From assembly GCF_012911025.1 (NCBI RefSeq), contig NZ_WUEI01000035.1, positions 1 through 42,054 on the forward strand: a stretch of 42,054 bases of DNA, in the 5' to 3' direction. The notes under the pieces are model-generated. The model saw only the letters and a program-made list of their open reading frames with translations, was not told the origin of the DNA and did no database searches. Numbering within the stretch: the stretch's first letter is position 1; each line of letters opens with the position of its first letter. Shown here piece after piece: positions 26,661 to 34,984 of this stretch. This DNA comes from Azoarcus sp. TTM-91 (GTDB lineage Bacteria; Pseudomonadota; Gammaproteobacteria; Burkholderiales; Rhodocyclaceae). The position numbers and the translations under genes are program-made.

Positions 26661-27440
26661 ATGGATTTTGTCCGCTTCGAGAACGTCAGCCTCGCCTACC
26701 AGCCGGGCAGCCCCTTCGCCATCGAGGATGTCAGCCTGAGCATCCGCGAAAACGAATTCATCTCCCTCGTCGGCCCCTCGGGCTGTGGCAAGTCCACCGT
26801 GATGAAACTGGTCACCGGCCTCAAGCCGCCGAGCAAGGGCTATGTCTATGTGGACGGCCGCGAGGTCGGCGGCCCGCAGAAGTGCGTGGGCATGGCCTTC
26901 CAGGCCTCCAACCTGCTGCCCTGGCGCACCACGCTGCAGAACGTCATGCTGCCGATGGAGATCGTCGAGCCCTATCGCTCCACCCTGCGGGCCAAGCGCG
27001 CCGAGTACGAGGAGCAGGCGCGCGCGCTGTTGAAGCGCGTCGGCCTCGCCGGTTTCGAGAACAAATTCCCGTGGGAGCTTTCCGGCGGCATGCAGCAGCG
27101 CGCCTCCATCTGCCGCGCCCTCATCCACAAGCCCCGCCTGCTGATGCTGGACGAGCCCTTCGGCGCGCTGGACGCCTTCACCCGCGAAGAGCTGTGGTGC
27201 ATGGTGCGCGACCTGTGGCAGGAAGAGCCCTTCACCGTGGTGCTGGTCACCCACGACCTGCGAGAGGCGGTCTTCCTCGCCGACACCGTCTACGTGATGA
27301 GCAAGCGCCCGGGGCGCATCCTGGTGAAGCGCGAGATCGACCTGCCGCGCCCGCGCGACCTCGAAGTCACCTACACCGAACCCTTCGCCGCCTATGTGCA
27401 CGAGTTGCGCGAGCACATCGGCCACATCCGCGAATCCTGA
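26661..27440 (+). CDS. ABC transporter ATP-binding protein (NitT/TauT/SsuB type)
   Basis: 259 aa. Walker A GPSGCGKST, Q-loop FQASNLLPWRT, signature LSGGMQQR, Walker [13 protein letters not shown] and the switch His in VTHDLREA are all intact. It powers import of the solute bound by the upstream protein. The 64-bp leader carries GGAGG about 45 nt upstream but only a weak site next to the ATG. Confidence 0.95.
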   Translation: MDFVRFENVSLAYQPGSPFAIEDVSLSIRENEFISLVGPSGCGKSTVMKLVTGLKPPSKGYVYVDGREVGGPQKCVGMAFQASNLLPWRTTLQNVMLPMEIVEPYRSTLRAKRAEYEEQARALLKRVGLAGFENKFPWELSGGMQQRASICRALIHKPRLLMLDEPFGALDAFTREELWCMVRDLWQEEPFTVVLVTHDLREAVFLADTVYVMSKRPGRILVKREIDLPRPRDLEVTYTEPFAAYVHELREHIGHIRES

Positions 27441-27457
27441 GCCCGGAGGACATCCCC

Positions 27458-28231
27458 ATGCTGTCGCAGAAAACCCTCATCCGGCTCGCCCCCTGGCTGG
27501 TCATCCTCGCGCTCGGCCTCATCTGGGAAGCGGTGGTCGTCGGCTTCCAGGTGCCGGAGTTCCTGTTCCCCTCCCTGTCCGCGGTGTGGCGCTCCACGCT
27601 GACGCACTGGGACCCGATCATGATGCACGCCACCCAGACCTTCCTCACCACCCTGGCCGGCTTTGGCATCGCGGTGGTCGTCGGCCTGGTGCTGGGCGCC
27701 GCGGTCGGCTCCTCGCCGGTCATCTACAAGGCGCTCTACCCGCTGCTGGTGGGCTTCAACTCCATCCCCAAGGTCGCCTTCGTGCCGGTGCTGGTGGTGT
27801 GGTTCGGCATCGGCACCATCCCCGCCATCCTCACCGCCTTCCTCATCTCCTTCTTCCCGGTGGTGGTCAACGTCGCCACCGGCCTGGCGACGCTGGAGCC
27901 GGAACTGGAAGACGTGCTGCGCTCGCTGGGCGCCTCCCGCTTCGACATCCTGAAGAAGGTCGGCCTGCCGCGCGCCATGCCCTACTTCTTCGCCTCGCTG
28001 AAGGTCGCCATCACGCTGGCCTTCGTCGGCTCGGTGATCTCGGAAACCGTCGCCTCCAACCTCGGCATCGGCTACCTGATGATGGCCGCCAGCTCGTCGA
28101 TGGACATGGCGCTGGTGTTCGCCGGCCTGATCGTCATCGGCATCATGGGCGTGGTGATGTACGAGCTCTTCGCCTTCGCCGAACGCCGGCTGACCGGCTG
28201 GGCACACCGGAATCCGAACGGGGCGCTGTAA
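27458..28231 (+). CDS. ABC transporter permease (NitT/TauT type)
   Basis: 257 aa with about six membrane helices and the EAA loop that contacts the ATPase (LEDVLRSLGASRFDILKKVGLP). CGGAGG precedes the ATG at about 8 nt. It completes an importer of substrate-binding protein, ATPase and permease. A clear terminator follows 23 bp after the stop. Confidence 0.95.
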   Translation: MLSQKTLIRLAPWLVILALGLIWEAVVVGFQVPEFLFPSLSAVWRSTLTHWDPIMMHATQTFLTTLAGFGIAVVVGLVLGAAVGSSPVIYKALYPLLVGFNSIPKVAFVPVLVVWFGIGTIPAILTAFLISFFPVVVNVATGLATLEPELEDVLRSLGASRFDILKKVGLPRAMPYFFASLKVAITLAFVGSVISETVASNLGIGYLMMAASSSMDMALVFAGLIVIGIMGVVMYELFAFAERRLTGWAHRNPNGAL

Positions 28232-28254
28232 GCCTGCCCGCAGCGCTGGTCGTG

Positions 28255-28285
28255 AAAAAGGCCACCCCCTGGGTGGCCTTTTCTT
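28255..28285. terminator. Bidirectional rho-independent terminator
   Basis: AAAAAGGCCACCC-CCT-GGGTGGCCTTTTCTTT: an 8-bp GC stem (GGCCACCC/GGGTGGCC) flanked by A-run and T-run, so it works on both strands. It serves the converging ABC permease (+) and diguanylate cyclase (-). Confidence 0.92.
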
Positions 28286-28309
28286 TGCCCGCGGCGGGGC
28301 CGATGAAGC

Positions 28310-29491
28310 TCAGGCGGCGGAAAACCCGATCACCGCCCCGTCCGGCAGCACCGCCCGGTCGCGGCCTTCGTGCTTGGCGCGGTACATGCGCTGGTCGGCG
28401 AGGTCGACCAGCTTGGCCCAGTCGCCGACTCCGTCAACCAGGCTTTCGGCGACGCCGATGGAGGCGGTCAGCGGCTTGCCGTCGGGGCGGATGCCCAGGC
28501 CGGCGGCGCGCAGGCGGGAGAGGAAGGCGGGCACCTGGGCGACCGGCATGTCCGGCAGCACGGCGACGAACTCCTCGCCACCCCAGCGCGCCAACACGTC
28601 GCCGCGGCGCAGAATGCCGCGCAGGGTCTGCACCAGGGCGATCAGCGCCTGGTCGCCGGCGTCATGGCCGTAGCCGTCGTTGATGGCCTTGAAGTGGTCG
28701 AGGTCGAAGAAGACCACGGTGAGCGGGCGGGAGGACATGGACGACAGCCGGAACATCAGCTCCAGCGCCTCGGCGCCGGAGCGGCGGGAGAAGGCGCCGG
28801 TGAGCGGGTCCGTCATCGCCTTGTGCACCAGGCTTTCCATGTAGTGGGTCTGGCTCATGCCGGAGAACATGGCCACGCCCAGCATCAGCAGCATGAACCA
28901 CAGCGCGGCGCCGTGCTGCTGCAGGGAGAACTCCAGGCCGCTGGCGGCCATGCCGAATACCGCCATGGCGATCGCCGGCAGCGACAGCAACAACGCCTCC
29001 AGCGCAGTGAGCGGGAAGATGGCGAGGCCGCCGAGCACCACCGTGGGCATGAAGCCGTACAGCTCGCCGACCAGCCGCGGCCAGCCTGTGAGCTGGGAGA
29101 CGTCGATGACCTGCAGCGAGGCGAGGTAGAACAATGGCGGCACCAGCATCATGGTGATCAGCATCGCCATCGCCTGCAGGTAAGGGCGCTCCATCGAGAT
29201 GCCACGCGGCCAGGCGAGCGCGGCGAACACCGCGGCGGAAGCCAGCCGCATCAGCACCAGCGGCCAGGCCACCGGCCACTCGAACACCAGCAGGTCCACC
29301 ACCGCCCACAGCGGCACCAGCACCGCGAACAGGGCGCAGATGAGCTGGACGCGGGCGATGATGACCGCGGCGGCATGCCGGCGCAGCTGCGGCGAGCGGT
29401 TGAAGGGCGCCAGCAGGCGGGGAAACTGGTCGCTGCTCAACTGGGTGGGCGCAACGATGTGCTGACAGATTGCGTTCCAAAGACGCTTCAC
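28310..29491 (-). CDS. Membrane-bound diguanylate cyclase
   Basis: 393 aa. About five to six membrane helices (about 43-66, 73-94, 105-126, 145-160, 165-186, 194-210) form an N-terminal sensor of no recognised family. The GGDEF domain starts at TDPLTGAFSRR and has an intact active site, GGEEF, at 304-308 with the RRGD inhibitory site five residues before it. It makes c-di-GMP from two GTP. The start is a GTG at 29491 with GGAG about 11 nt upstream. Stand-alone gene. Confidence 0.93.
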   Translation of the reverse strand: MKRLWNAICQHIVAPTQLSSDQFPRLLAPFNRSPQLRRHAAAVIIARVQLICALFAVLVPLWAVVDLLVFEWPVAWPLVLMRLASAAVFAALAWPRGISMERPYLQAMAMLITMMLVPPLFYLASLQVIDVSQLTGWPRLVGELYGFMPTVVLGGLAIFPLTALEALLLSLPAIAMAVFGMAASGLEFSLQQHGAALWFMLLMLGVAMFSGMSQTHYMESLVHKAMTDPLTGAFSRRSGAEALELMFRLSSMSSRPLTVVFFDLDHFKAINDGYGHDAGDQALIALVQTLRGILRRGDVLARWGGEEFVAVLPDMPVAQVPAFLSRLRAAGLGIRPDGKPLTASIGVAESLVDGVGDWAKLVDLADQRMYRAKHEGRDRAVLPDGAVIGFSAA

Positions 29492-29830
29492 GATGCTGCT
29501 TTCTCCGAGACTTCCGCGAAGCGAAAGGCCCGCGAGTTGGGCGCAATCCTAACACCGGCGATATAGGCAGGAACTGCGCCTAATCAAGGCTAAAAGCCTT
29601 TTACCGCCTGGGTGTGACCTCGCTCACATAGCCCGTCGGATGTAAGCTTTTGTCAGCTTTCCGGCCCGCCCGCCAGGGCCGCGCCGGCGCACGCAAGCCC
29701 AAGCCGGAGCCAGCCCCCGCCCCGCCTCGCTCTCCGCCAACCCGACCGGCGGCCCTTCATTCATTCGACATCGCGCGCCGCCCCTCCTATGTTGGAGCTG
29801 ACAACCCCTGCCTCAACTTCAGGAGCCGCC
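29492..29830. other. 339-bp divergent intergenic region
   Basis: No gene seen. It contains the CRP-type palindrome, a short AAGGCT-AAA-AGCCTTTT hairpin at about 29586-29602, and promoter-like AT-rich patches. It lies between the divergent cyclase and deaminase-like genes. Confidence 0.5.
29613..29628. promoter_or_regulatory. CRP/FNR-family operator
   Basis: TGTGACCTCGCTCACA matches the consensus TGTGA-N6-TCACA without mismatch and is a symmetric palindrome. It is 218 bp before the deaminase-like start and 122 bp before the cyclase start on the other strand, so either or both could be controlled. The regulator bound in this organism (CRP, Vfr or another family member) is not known from this window. 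Confidence 0.6.
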
Positions 29831-30286
29831 ATGATCACCTTGAGCAAAGTCCCCTACGACCTCAACGCCGACAACGAGCTGGTGCGGGTCACCCTGCAGA
29901 CCAAGAAGATGAGCCAGATCCATCCCGGCATAGGCCCGCACTCCTGCTGGGCAGGGGTGGCCTATTTCACCGGTCAGCAGATGGGCCTGCAGACCGGCTT
30001 CAGCCAGATGAAGAACGACCTGGAGTATTCGCCCTACAAGAACCAATGGGTGAAGTACCACGGCGAACTGTCCGGCCTGTGCCAGGCGATAGAGGCGATC
30101 GCCCGCAGCGGCAACACCTCGGGGCTGCTGCCCATCGTCGGCGTCTATATCGAGATGAGCCCCTGCGGCCGCTGCGGCCCGGCGCTGCAGAACCTGCTGC
30201 CGGACGGCATCACCGTGCTGTACTCCTTCGACTATGCGACCGAGAAGGCCGCCTGGGAGGCGGCGGCGACCGCGCTGTGCCGCTGA
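29831..30286 (+). CDS. Small cytidine-deaminase-fold protein, putative zinc deaminase
   Basis: 151 aa. The hallmark zinc site of the deaminase superfamily is present: H77-G-E79 (WVKYHGELSGLCQAIEAI) supplies one zinc ligand and the catalytic Glu, and P111-C112-G-R-C115 (MSPCGRCGPALQNLL) supplies two cysteines. Spacing of about 33 residues between the two motifs suits the fold. HGE replaces the usual HAE/CAE. No signal peptide or secretion domain is attached. AGGAG lies 6 nt before the ATG. It is not a close match to Cdd or tRNA deaminases as I know them; substrate unknown (free base, nucleoside or nucleic acid). Confidence 0.75.
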   Translation: MITLSKVPYDLNADNELVRVTLQTKKMSQIHPGIGPHSCWAGVAYFTGQQMGLQTGFSQMKNDLEYSPYKNQWVKYHGELSGLCQAIEAIARSGNTSGLLPIVGVYIEMSPCGRCGPALQNLLPDGITVLYSFDYATEKAAWEAAATALCR

Positions 30287-30291
30287 GCGTG

Positions 30292-30364
30292 CGGGGCAAG
30301 GCGGCGCCCAGCCGCCGGGCCCCGCCTTGCCGCGACGGCAAAGACGAAGGGCGCCGCAGCGCCC
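30292..30364. terminator. Two hairpins in a convergent gap
   Basis: Hairpin one: CGGGGCAAGGCGG (30292-30304) with CCGCCTTGCCGCG (30322-30334), 12 of 13 pairs. Hairpin two: GGGCGC-CGCA-GCGCCC (30349-30364), perfect. They lie between the deaminase-like gene and the converging LysR gene. T-tracts are weak (CTTCGTCTTTG on the minus strand). Confidence 0.5.
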
Positions 30365-30401
30365 TCCCCGCCCCCGCAGAGCAAAACGCCGCCCGGCTGC
30401 G

Positions 30402-31355
30402 CTAGGCGGCCTTCCTCCCCAGCGCCGGCACCGCCTCGCCGCGGGCGATGCGCACGATGCGCTCGCGGAACCAGCGGCATTCCTCCGAATGGTGGCTGCG
30501 GTCGTGCCACAGCAGGTAGTAGGCCATGGGCGGGAGCTCCTCCGGCGCGGCGGCCAGCGCCAGCGGCAGGAACTCGGCGTACTGGGCGGCGAAGCGGCTG
30601 GGCGCGGTGAACACCAGGTCGGACTGCAGCAGCATGTAGGGCGCCATGTGGAAATAAGGCACCTGGGCGACGATGTTGCGCCGCATGCGCTCGCGGGCGA
30701 GAAAGACGTCCACCACGCCGCGCTGGCCCACCGAGTAGGGCGTGGGCACCACATGCTCGGCGCCCAGCCAGTCCGCCATCGTCAGCGGTGCGCCGGACAG
30801 CGGGTGGCCGGCGCGCATCATCACCACCAGGCGGTCATCGAACAGCGGCGTGGTGCGCAGATGGTCCGGCGGGTTGGGCCAGTTGCCGATGACCACGTCC
30901 AGTTCGCCCGCCTCCAGCGCGCCGGGGTAGTCGGTGCTGCGGGTCATGGAGTGGAAGGCCACCTGCACATGGGGCGCCAGCCGGTGCACATCCGCCACCA
31001 CCTCGCCCAGCAGCAGGGCGTTGAGGTAGTCCGGCGTGGCGAGGTTGAAGCTGCGGCGGGAGGTGGCGGGATCGAAGCCGGTGGGGCCGGCAGCGATGCG
31101 CTCCAGCTGCTCCAGCGCGATCTGCACCGGCTCCAGCAGCGACGCGCCGCGCTCGGTGGGCGTCATGCCGCCGCGGGAGCGCACCAGCAGCTTGTCGCCG
31201 GTGATGTCGCGCAGCCGCTTCAGCGCGGTGCTGACCGCCGGCTGCGAGAGGTTGAGGCGCCGGGCGGCGCGGGACACGCTGCCTTCGGTGAGCAGCACAT
31301 GCAGCACGCGCAACAGGTGGGCATCCAGTGAATCCCAGGCGCATCCGCTCGCCAT
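30402..31355 (-). CDS. LysR-family transcriptional regulator
   Basis: 317 aa. The N-terminal winged helix-turn-helix (GSVSRAARRLNLSQPAVSTALKRLRD, about residues 25-50) is followed by the substrate-binding domain with the usual family layout. TAGGAG precedes the ATG by about 8 nt. It lies 36 bp downstream of the solitary urtE-type gene on the same strand, so they could share a transcript. The effector is unknown, and the divergent arrangement LysR genes usually have with their target is absent here. Confidence 0.92.
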   Translation of the reverse strand: MASGCAWDSLDAHLLRVLHVLLTEGSVSRAARRLNLSQPAVSTALKRLRDITGDKLLVRSRGGMTPTERGASLLEPVQIALEQLERIAAGPTGFDPATSRRSFNLATPDYLNALLLGEVVADVHRLAPHVQVAFHSMTRSTDYPGALEAGELDVVIGNWPNPPDHLRTTPLFDDRLVVMMRAGHPLSGAPLTMADWLGAEHVVPTPYSVGQRGVVDVFLARERMRRNIVAQVPYFHMAPYMLLQSDLVFTAPSRFAAQYAEFLPLALAAAPEELPPMAYYLLWHDRSHHSEECRWFRERIVRIARGEAVPALGRKAA

Positions 31356-31391
31356 ACGTCTTTCTCCTAGTCGAGCGAAGCGCCGGGAGCC

Positions 31392-32084
31392 TTACACGGC
31401 CAGCGCCTCGCGGACGCCGTCGGCGTCCATGTTGCGGCCTTCGCCGCGCATGACGATCTCGCCGCGCTCCATCACCAGGTAGTGATCGGCGAGCGACTTG
31501 GCGAAATCGTAATACTGTTCCACCAGCAGGATGGCCATCTCGCCGGTGGCCGCCAGCGCGCGGATGGCGCGCTCTATGTCCTTGATGATGGAGGGTTGTA
31601 TGCCCTCGGTCGGCTCGTCCAGGATCAGCAGCCGCGGGCCGAAGGCCAGCGCCCGACCGATGGCGAGCTGCTGCTGCTGGCCGCCGGAGAGGTCGCCGCC
31701 GCGCCGCCCCATCATCTGCTTGAGCACCGGGAACATCTCGAAGATGCGGGTCGGTACCGCTTCGCCGCGCGGCCGGGTGGCCAGGCCCATCAGCAGGTTC
31801 TCTTCCACCGTGAGGCGGGGGAAGATCTCCCGGCCCTGGGGCACGTAACCGATGCCGGCGCGCACCCGATTGTAGGACGGGGCGCGGGTGATGTCCCGGC
31901 CATCGAAGGAAATCGCGCCGCTGGCGGAGGGCACCAGGCCCATCAGCGTCTTCAGCAGGGTGGTCTTGCCCACGCCGTTGCGCCCCAGCAGGGTGGTGAC
32001 CCTGCCCAACGGCACGTCGAAGGAGAGGCCGCGCAGGATGTGGCTGCCGCCGTAGTACTGGTTGAGGTTGTCGACTTTCAGCAT
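31392..32084 (-). CDS. urtE: Branched-chain-type ABC ATPase, urea-transporter UrtE-like
   Basis: 230 aa. Walker A GRNGVGKTT, signature LSGGQQQQ and Walker B LLILDEPTEGIQPSI are present; the EPTEGIQPSIIKDI stretch is characteristic of UrtE rather than LivF (EPSLGLAP). UrtE powers high-affinity urea uptake together with UrtABCD, none of which is in this window. AGGAGG precedes the ATG. With a complete urease operon 11 kb away, urea uptake is plausible, but the missing partners must be elsewhere, or this copy has another role. The symbol is a family call. Confidence 0.85.
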   Translation of the reverse strand: MLKVDNLNQYYGGSHILRGLSFDVPLGRVTTLLGRNGVGKTTLLKTLMGLVPSASGAISFDGRDITRAPSYNRVRAGIGYVPQGREIFPRLTVEENLLMGLATRPRGEAVPTRIFEMFPVLKQMMGRRGGDLSGGQQQQLAIGRALAFGPRLLILDEPTEGIQPSIIKDIERAIRALAATGEMAILLVEQYYDFAKSLADHYLVMERGEIVMRGEGRNMDADGVREALAV

Positions 32085-32147
32085 GTCAGGCCTCCTGCCG
32101 GGCCGGCTCGCGGGCGAAGGGCGCCCTTGCGGCAGAACGGCTGAGAT

Positions 32148-32250
32148 GGGTTGATCGCAGCGCGGGTGCTGCTTTGCTCCCTCCTGCAGGGGGAGGCTCG
32201 GGTTGATCGCACCGCGGGTTTTGCCGTGCTCCCTCCCCCGTCGCGGGGAA
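32148..32250. repeat. Two tandem 52-bp imperfect repeats
   Basis: Copies begin GGGTTGATCGCA at 32148 and 32200 and share CGCGGGT, TGC and TGCTCCCTCC further in; the second runs directly into the dispersed repeat. They lie upstream of the urtE-type gene, so they might carry regulatory sites. Confidence 0.6.
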
Positions 32251-32294
32251 GGGCTGGGGAGAGGGGGCGCCCCGCCAGTGGCGGCTGCCTACAC
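32231..32294. repeat. Dispersed GC-rich intergenic repeat, copy 2
   Basis: The complement of this stretch reads GTAGGCAGCCGCC…GGCGCCCCCTCTCCCC, then a degenerate hairpin, matching the copy at 243-302 in order. It is in reverse orientation relative to copy 1. Confidence 0.65.
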
Positions 32295-32315
32295 CGTTTG
32301 CCGACACCGCGCCGC

Positions 32316-32726
32316 TCAGCCACCGCTGCGGGGCGGTAGCGGGGTATCGAAAGGGAACAGCCCGGCGCGGAAGCTCTCGGCCATGAACTCGGCGCGGCCG
32401 ATGGCGGTGCGTGCCGCGTTGGGCGGCAGCACTTCCTCCGCCGCTTCGCGGAACAGCGCCAGCCAGTGGTCGAAGTGCTCTCGCTGTATGGGCAGGTTCA
32501 TGTGCACCGGGAAGGCGTGGCGCTTGTAGCGGCCTGTGCCGAGCAGGGCTTGCGACCAGAAGTCGGCAACGATGCCGAGGTGGTGGTCCCAGTCGCCGAC
32601 GGCGGCGTTGAACAGCGGGCCGAGCTCGTCGTGCAGGCGAGCGCGGTCGTAGAAGACCTGCACCAGGCGGGCGATGGTTTCTTCGCTGAGGTTCTCGTCG
32701 GACAGGGTTTCGAGCTTTGCGGACAT
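32316..32726 (-). CDS. Group III truncated haemoglobin
   Basis: 136 aa. Residues line up with Campylobacter Ctb: B10 tyrosine Y26 (VQVFYDRAR), proximal haem ligand H75 (FPVHMNLPI) and the G8 tryptophan W88 (FDHWLALF). Such proteins bind oxygen or nitric oxide and are linked to microaerobic growth and NO stress. ATG 32726 has AGGAA about 7 nt upstream, better than an ATG six codons earlier. The gene diverges from the sulfate importer. Confidence 0.9.
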   Translation of the reverse strand: MSAKLETLSDENLSEETIARLVQVFYDRARLHDELGPLFNAAVGDWDHHLGIVADFWSQALLGTGRYKRHAFPVHMNLPIQREHFDHWLALFREAAEEVLPPNAARTAIGRAEFMAESFRAGLFPFDTPLPPRSGG

Positions 32727-33122
32727 GGCGGTTTCCTGAGGCAAGGGGCGATGTTGTCGTGAAGCGGACGCAGGTGCGGAGAAGCTGGGCGGTCACGCGC
32801 GCACAGACCGCCGGGCAAGCACGTTTTCACGATCCTGCGGGAAGGCTGTGCAAGTTGCGCGCCAGGAAGCGCCTTGCCCGGCTCCATCGCCCCATATCAA
32901 TGAAAGCGATTTTCTTCGCAGATTTTCTTCATTTCCACCCCGCCGCCGCCGCGGGATCCACAAGCCCCTGTTTCCTATGAAGTTCGTAAGCCGTGCGGTG
33001 GAGTTCCGCCACCACCCGCCAAGGCTTATTCCCATTTGAGTCTATGGAAATTCCGCCATATCAATTCCTGTTCTTTCCCCCCCGCAATAGCCTTGCGCGA
33101 ACCCCATACAAAGAGGCTATGC
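32727..33122. promoter_or_regulatory. Divergent region before the sulfate operon
   Basis: A 396-bp gap with no gene seen. AT content rises at 32895-32935 and 33015-33110. It should hold the promoters of the haemoglobin and sulfate genes and CysB-type sites, but CysB has too loose a consensus to place by eye. Confidence 0.45.
33036..33064 (+). promoter_or_regulatory. Candidate sigma70 promoter of the sulfate operon
   Basis: TTGAGT (33036-33041) and TATCAA (33059-33064) separated by 17 bp match the -35 and -10 consensus at four of six positions each, about 60 bp before the sbp start. Weak matches of this kind fit a promoter that needs an activator such as CysB. Confidence 0.4.
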
Positions 33123-34130
33123 ATGAAACCGCGTCTCCGTTCCCTGATCGCCGCCGCCGGCTTCGCCGCCCTGCTGATCGCGCCTGCCGTGCAGGCCCAG
33201 ACCACGCTGCTGAACGTTTCCTACGACGTCACCCGCGAGCTGTACAAGGACATCAACCCGGCCTTCACCAGTTGGTACAAGGCCAAGACCGGCAAGGAAG
33301 TCACCGTCAACCAGTCCCACGGCGGTTCAAGCAAACAGGCGCTGTCGGTCGCGGCCGGCCTGGAGGCGGACGTGATCACCATGAACCAGTCCACCGACAT
33401 CGACATCCTGGTCGAGCGCGGCGGCCTGGTCGCCGCCGACTGGCGCAAGCGCTTCCCGCATGACGCCACGCCCTACACCACCTATTCGGTGTTCCTGGTG
33501 CGCAAGGGCAACCCCAAGGGCATCAAGGACTGGAACGATCTCGCCCGCCCCGGCCTGTCGGTCATCGTTCCCAACCCGAAGACTTCCGGCAACGGCCGCT
33601 ACACCTACCTGGCCGCCTGGGGCAGCGTGATCGCCAAGGGCGGTTCCGAGGCGGATGCGCGCGACTTCGTCACCAAGGTGTTCCGCAACGTGCCGGTGCT
33701 GGATGGCGGCGGCCGCGGCGCCACCACCACCTTCACCCAGCGCGACCTGGGCGACGTGCTGGTGACCTTCGAGAACGAGGCCGCGCAGATCGCCAGGGAA
33801 CTGGGCGACGGCAAGTTCGACGTGGTCTATCCCTCCATCACCATCGACGCCAGCCCGCCGGTGGCGGTGGTGGAGAGCGTGGTCGCCAAGCGCGGCACCG
33901 CCGCCGAGGCCAAGGCCTACCTGGACTTCCTCTACGCCGACGAAGGCCAGAAGATCATCGCCAAGCACTTCTTCCGGCCACGCTCCGAGGCGGTGCTGAA
34001 GGCCAACGCCGACCGCTTCCCGCCGATCAAGGCTTTCTTCGTGGAACAGCTGCTGGGTAACTGGAACGACGTGCAGAAGAAGCACTTCGCCGACGGCGGC
34101 GTTTATGACCAGATCGTGGTGAATCGCTGA
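33123..34130 (+). CDS. sbp: Sulfate-binding periplasmic protein Sbp
   Basis: 335 aa. A signal peptide (1-25, ending AVQAQ) is followed by LLNVSYDVTRELYKDIN, the sulfate-site QSHGGSSKQA and the PNPKTSGNGRYTYLAAWG segment that define Sbp/CysP. It binds sulfate (possibly also thiosulfate) and hands it to CysTWA. AGAGG precedes ATG 33123. First gene of an operon whose permease gene overlaps its stop by one base. Confidence 0.95.
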   Translation: MKPRLRSLIAAAGFAALLIAPAVQAQTTLLNVSYDVTRELYKDINPAFTSWYKAKTGKEVTVNQSHGGSSKQALSVAAGLEADVITMNQSTDIDILVERGGLVAADWRKRFPHDATPYTTYSVFLVRKGNPKGIKDWNDLARPGLSVIVPNPKTSGNGRYTYLAAWGSVIAKGGSEADARDFVTKVFRNVPVLDGGGRGATTTFTQRDLGDVLVTFENEAAQIARELGDGKFDVVYPSITIDASPPVAVVESVVAKRGTAAEAKAYLDFLYADEGQKIIAKHFFRPRSEAVLKANADRFPPIKAFFVEQLLGNWNDVQKKHFADGGVYDQIVVNR

Positions 34131-34984
34131 TGTCCGCTGCCACCTTGTTCAACCCGACGCGGCAGACCCGCGTGCTGCCCGGCTTCGGCCTGTCGCTGGG
34201 CTACACGCTGGTCTACCTGTCGCTGCTGGTGCTGATCCCGCTGTCGGCGGTCTTTCTCAAGACGGCGACGCTGGGTTGGTCCGAGTTCTGGGCGGTGGTG
34301 ACCGCACCGCGCGTGGTCGCCAGCTACAAGCTCTCATTCGGCGCCTCGCTGCTGGCCGCCGGCATCAACGCGGTGTTCGGCCTGATGCTGGCGTGGGCGC
34401 TGGTGCGCTACACCTTCCCCGGCAAGAAGCTGATCGACGCTCTGGTGGACCTGCCCTTCGCCCTGCCCACCGCGGTGGCCGGCATCGCCCTCACCGCGCT
34501 GTACGCCGGCAACGGCTGGGTCGGCAGCATCCTGGAACCGCTGGGCCTCAAGGTGGCCTTCACCCCGCTAGGCGTGCTGGTGGCGCTGGTGTTCATCGGC
34601 GTGCCCTTCGTGGTGCGCACGGTGCAACCCATCCTGGAAGACCTGGAGACGGAGCTGGAAGAAGCCGCCGCCAGCCTGGGCGCGCAGCGCTGGCAGACCT
34701 TCACCAAGGTCATCCTGCCCATCCTGCTGCCGGCGCTGCTCACCGGCTTCGCGCTGGCCTTCGCCCGCGCGGTGGGTGAGTACGGCTCGGTGATCTTCAT
34801 CGCCGGCAACATCCCGATGGTGTCGGAAATCACCCCGCTGATGATCATCACCAAGCTGGAGCAGTACGACTACGTCGGCGCCACCGCCATCGCCACCGTC
34901 ATGCTGGTGTTCTCCTTCGCGCTGCTGCTCGTCATCAACCTGCTCCAGGCGTGGAGCGCCAAGCGCACCGGGAGGAACCGCTGA
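34130..34984 (+). CDS. cysT: Sulfate ABC transporter permease CysT
   Basis: 284 aa with six membrane helices. The conserved [15 protein letters not shown] and [21 protein letters not shown] (EAA loop) identify the CysT/CysU subunit. It pairs with CysW to form the membrane channel. Its start overlaps the sbp stop (TGATG) and its stop overlaps the cysW start the same way. Confidence 0.96.
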   Translation: MSAATLFNPTRQTRVLPGFGLSLGYTLVYLSLLVLIPLSAVFLKTATLGWSEFWAVVTAPRVVASYKLSFGASLLAAGINAVFGLMLAWALVRYTFPGKKLIDALVDLPFALPTAVAGIALTALYAGNGWVGSILEPLGLKVAFTPLGVLVALVFIGVPFVVRTVQPILEDLETELEEAAASLGAQRWQTFTKVILPILLPALLTGFALAFARAVGEYGSVIFIAGNIPMVSEITPLMIITKLEQYDYVGATAIATVMLVFSFALLLVINLLQAWSAKRTGRNR

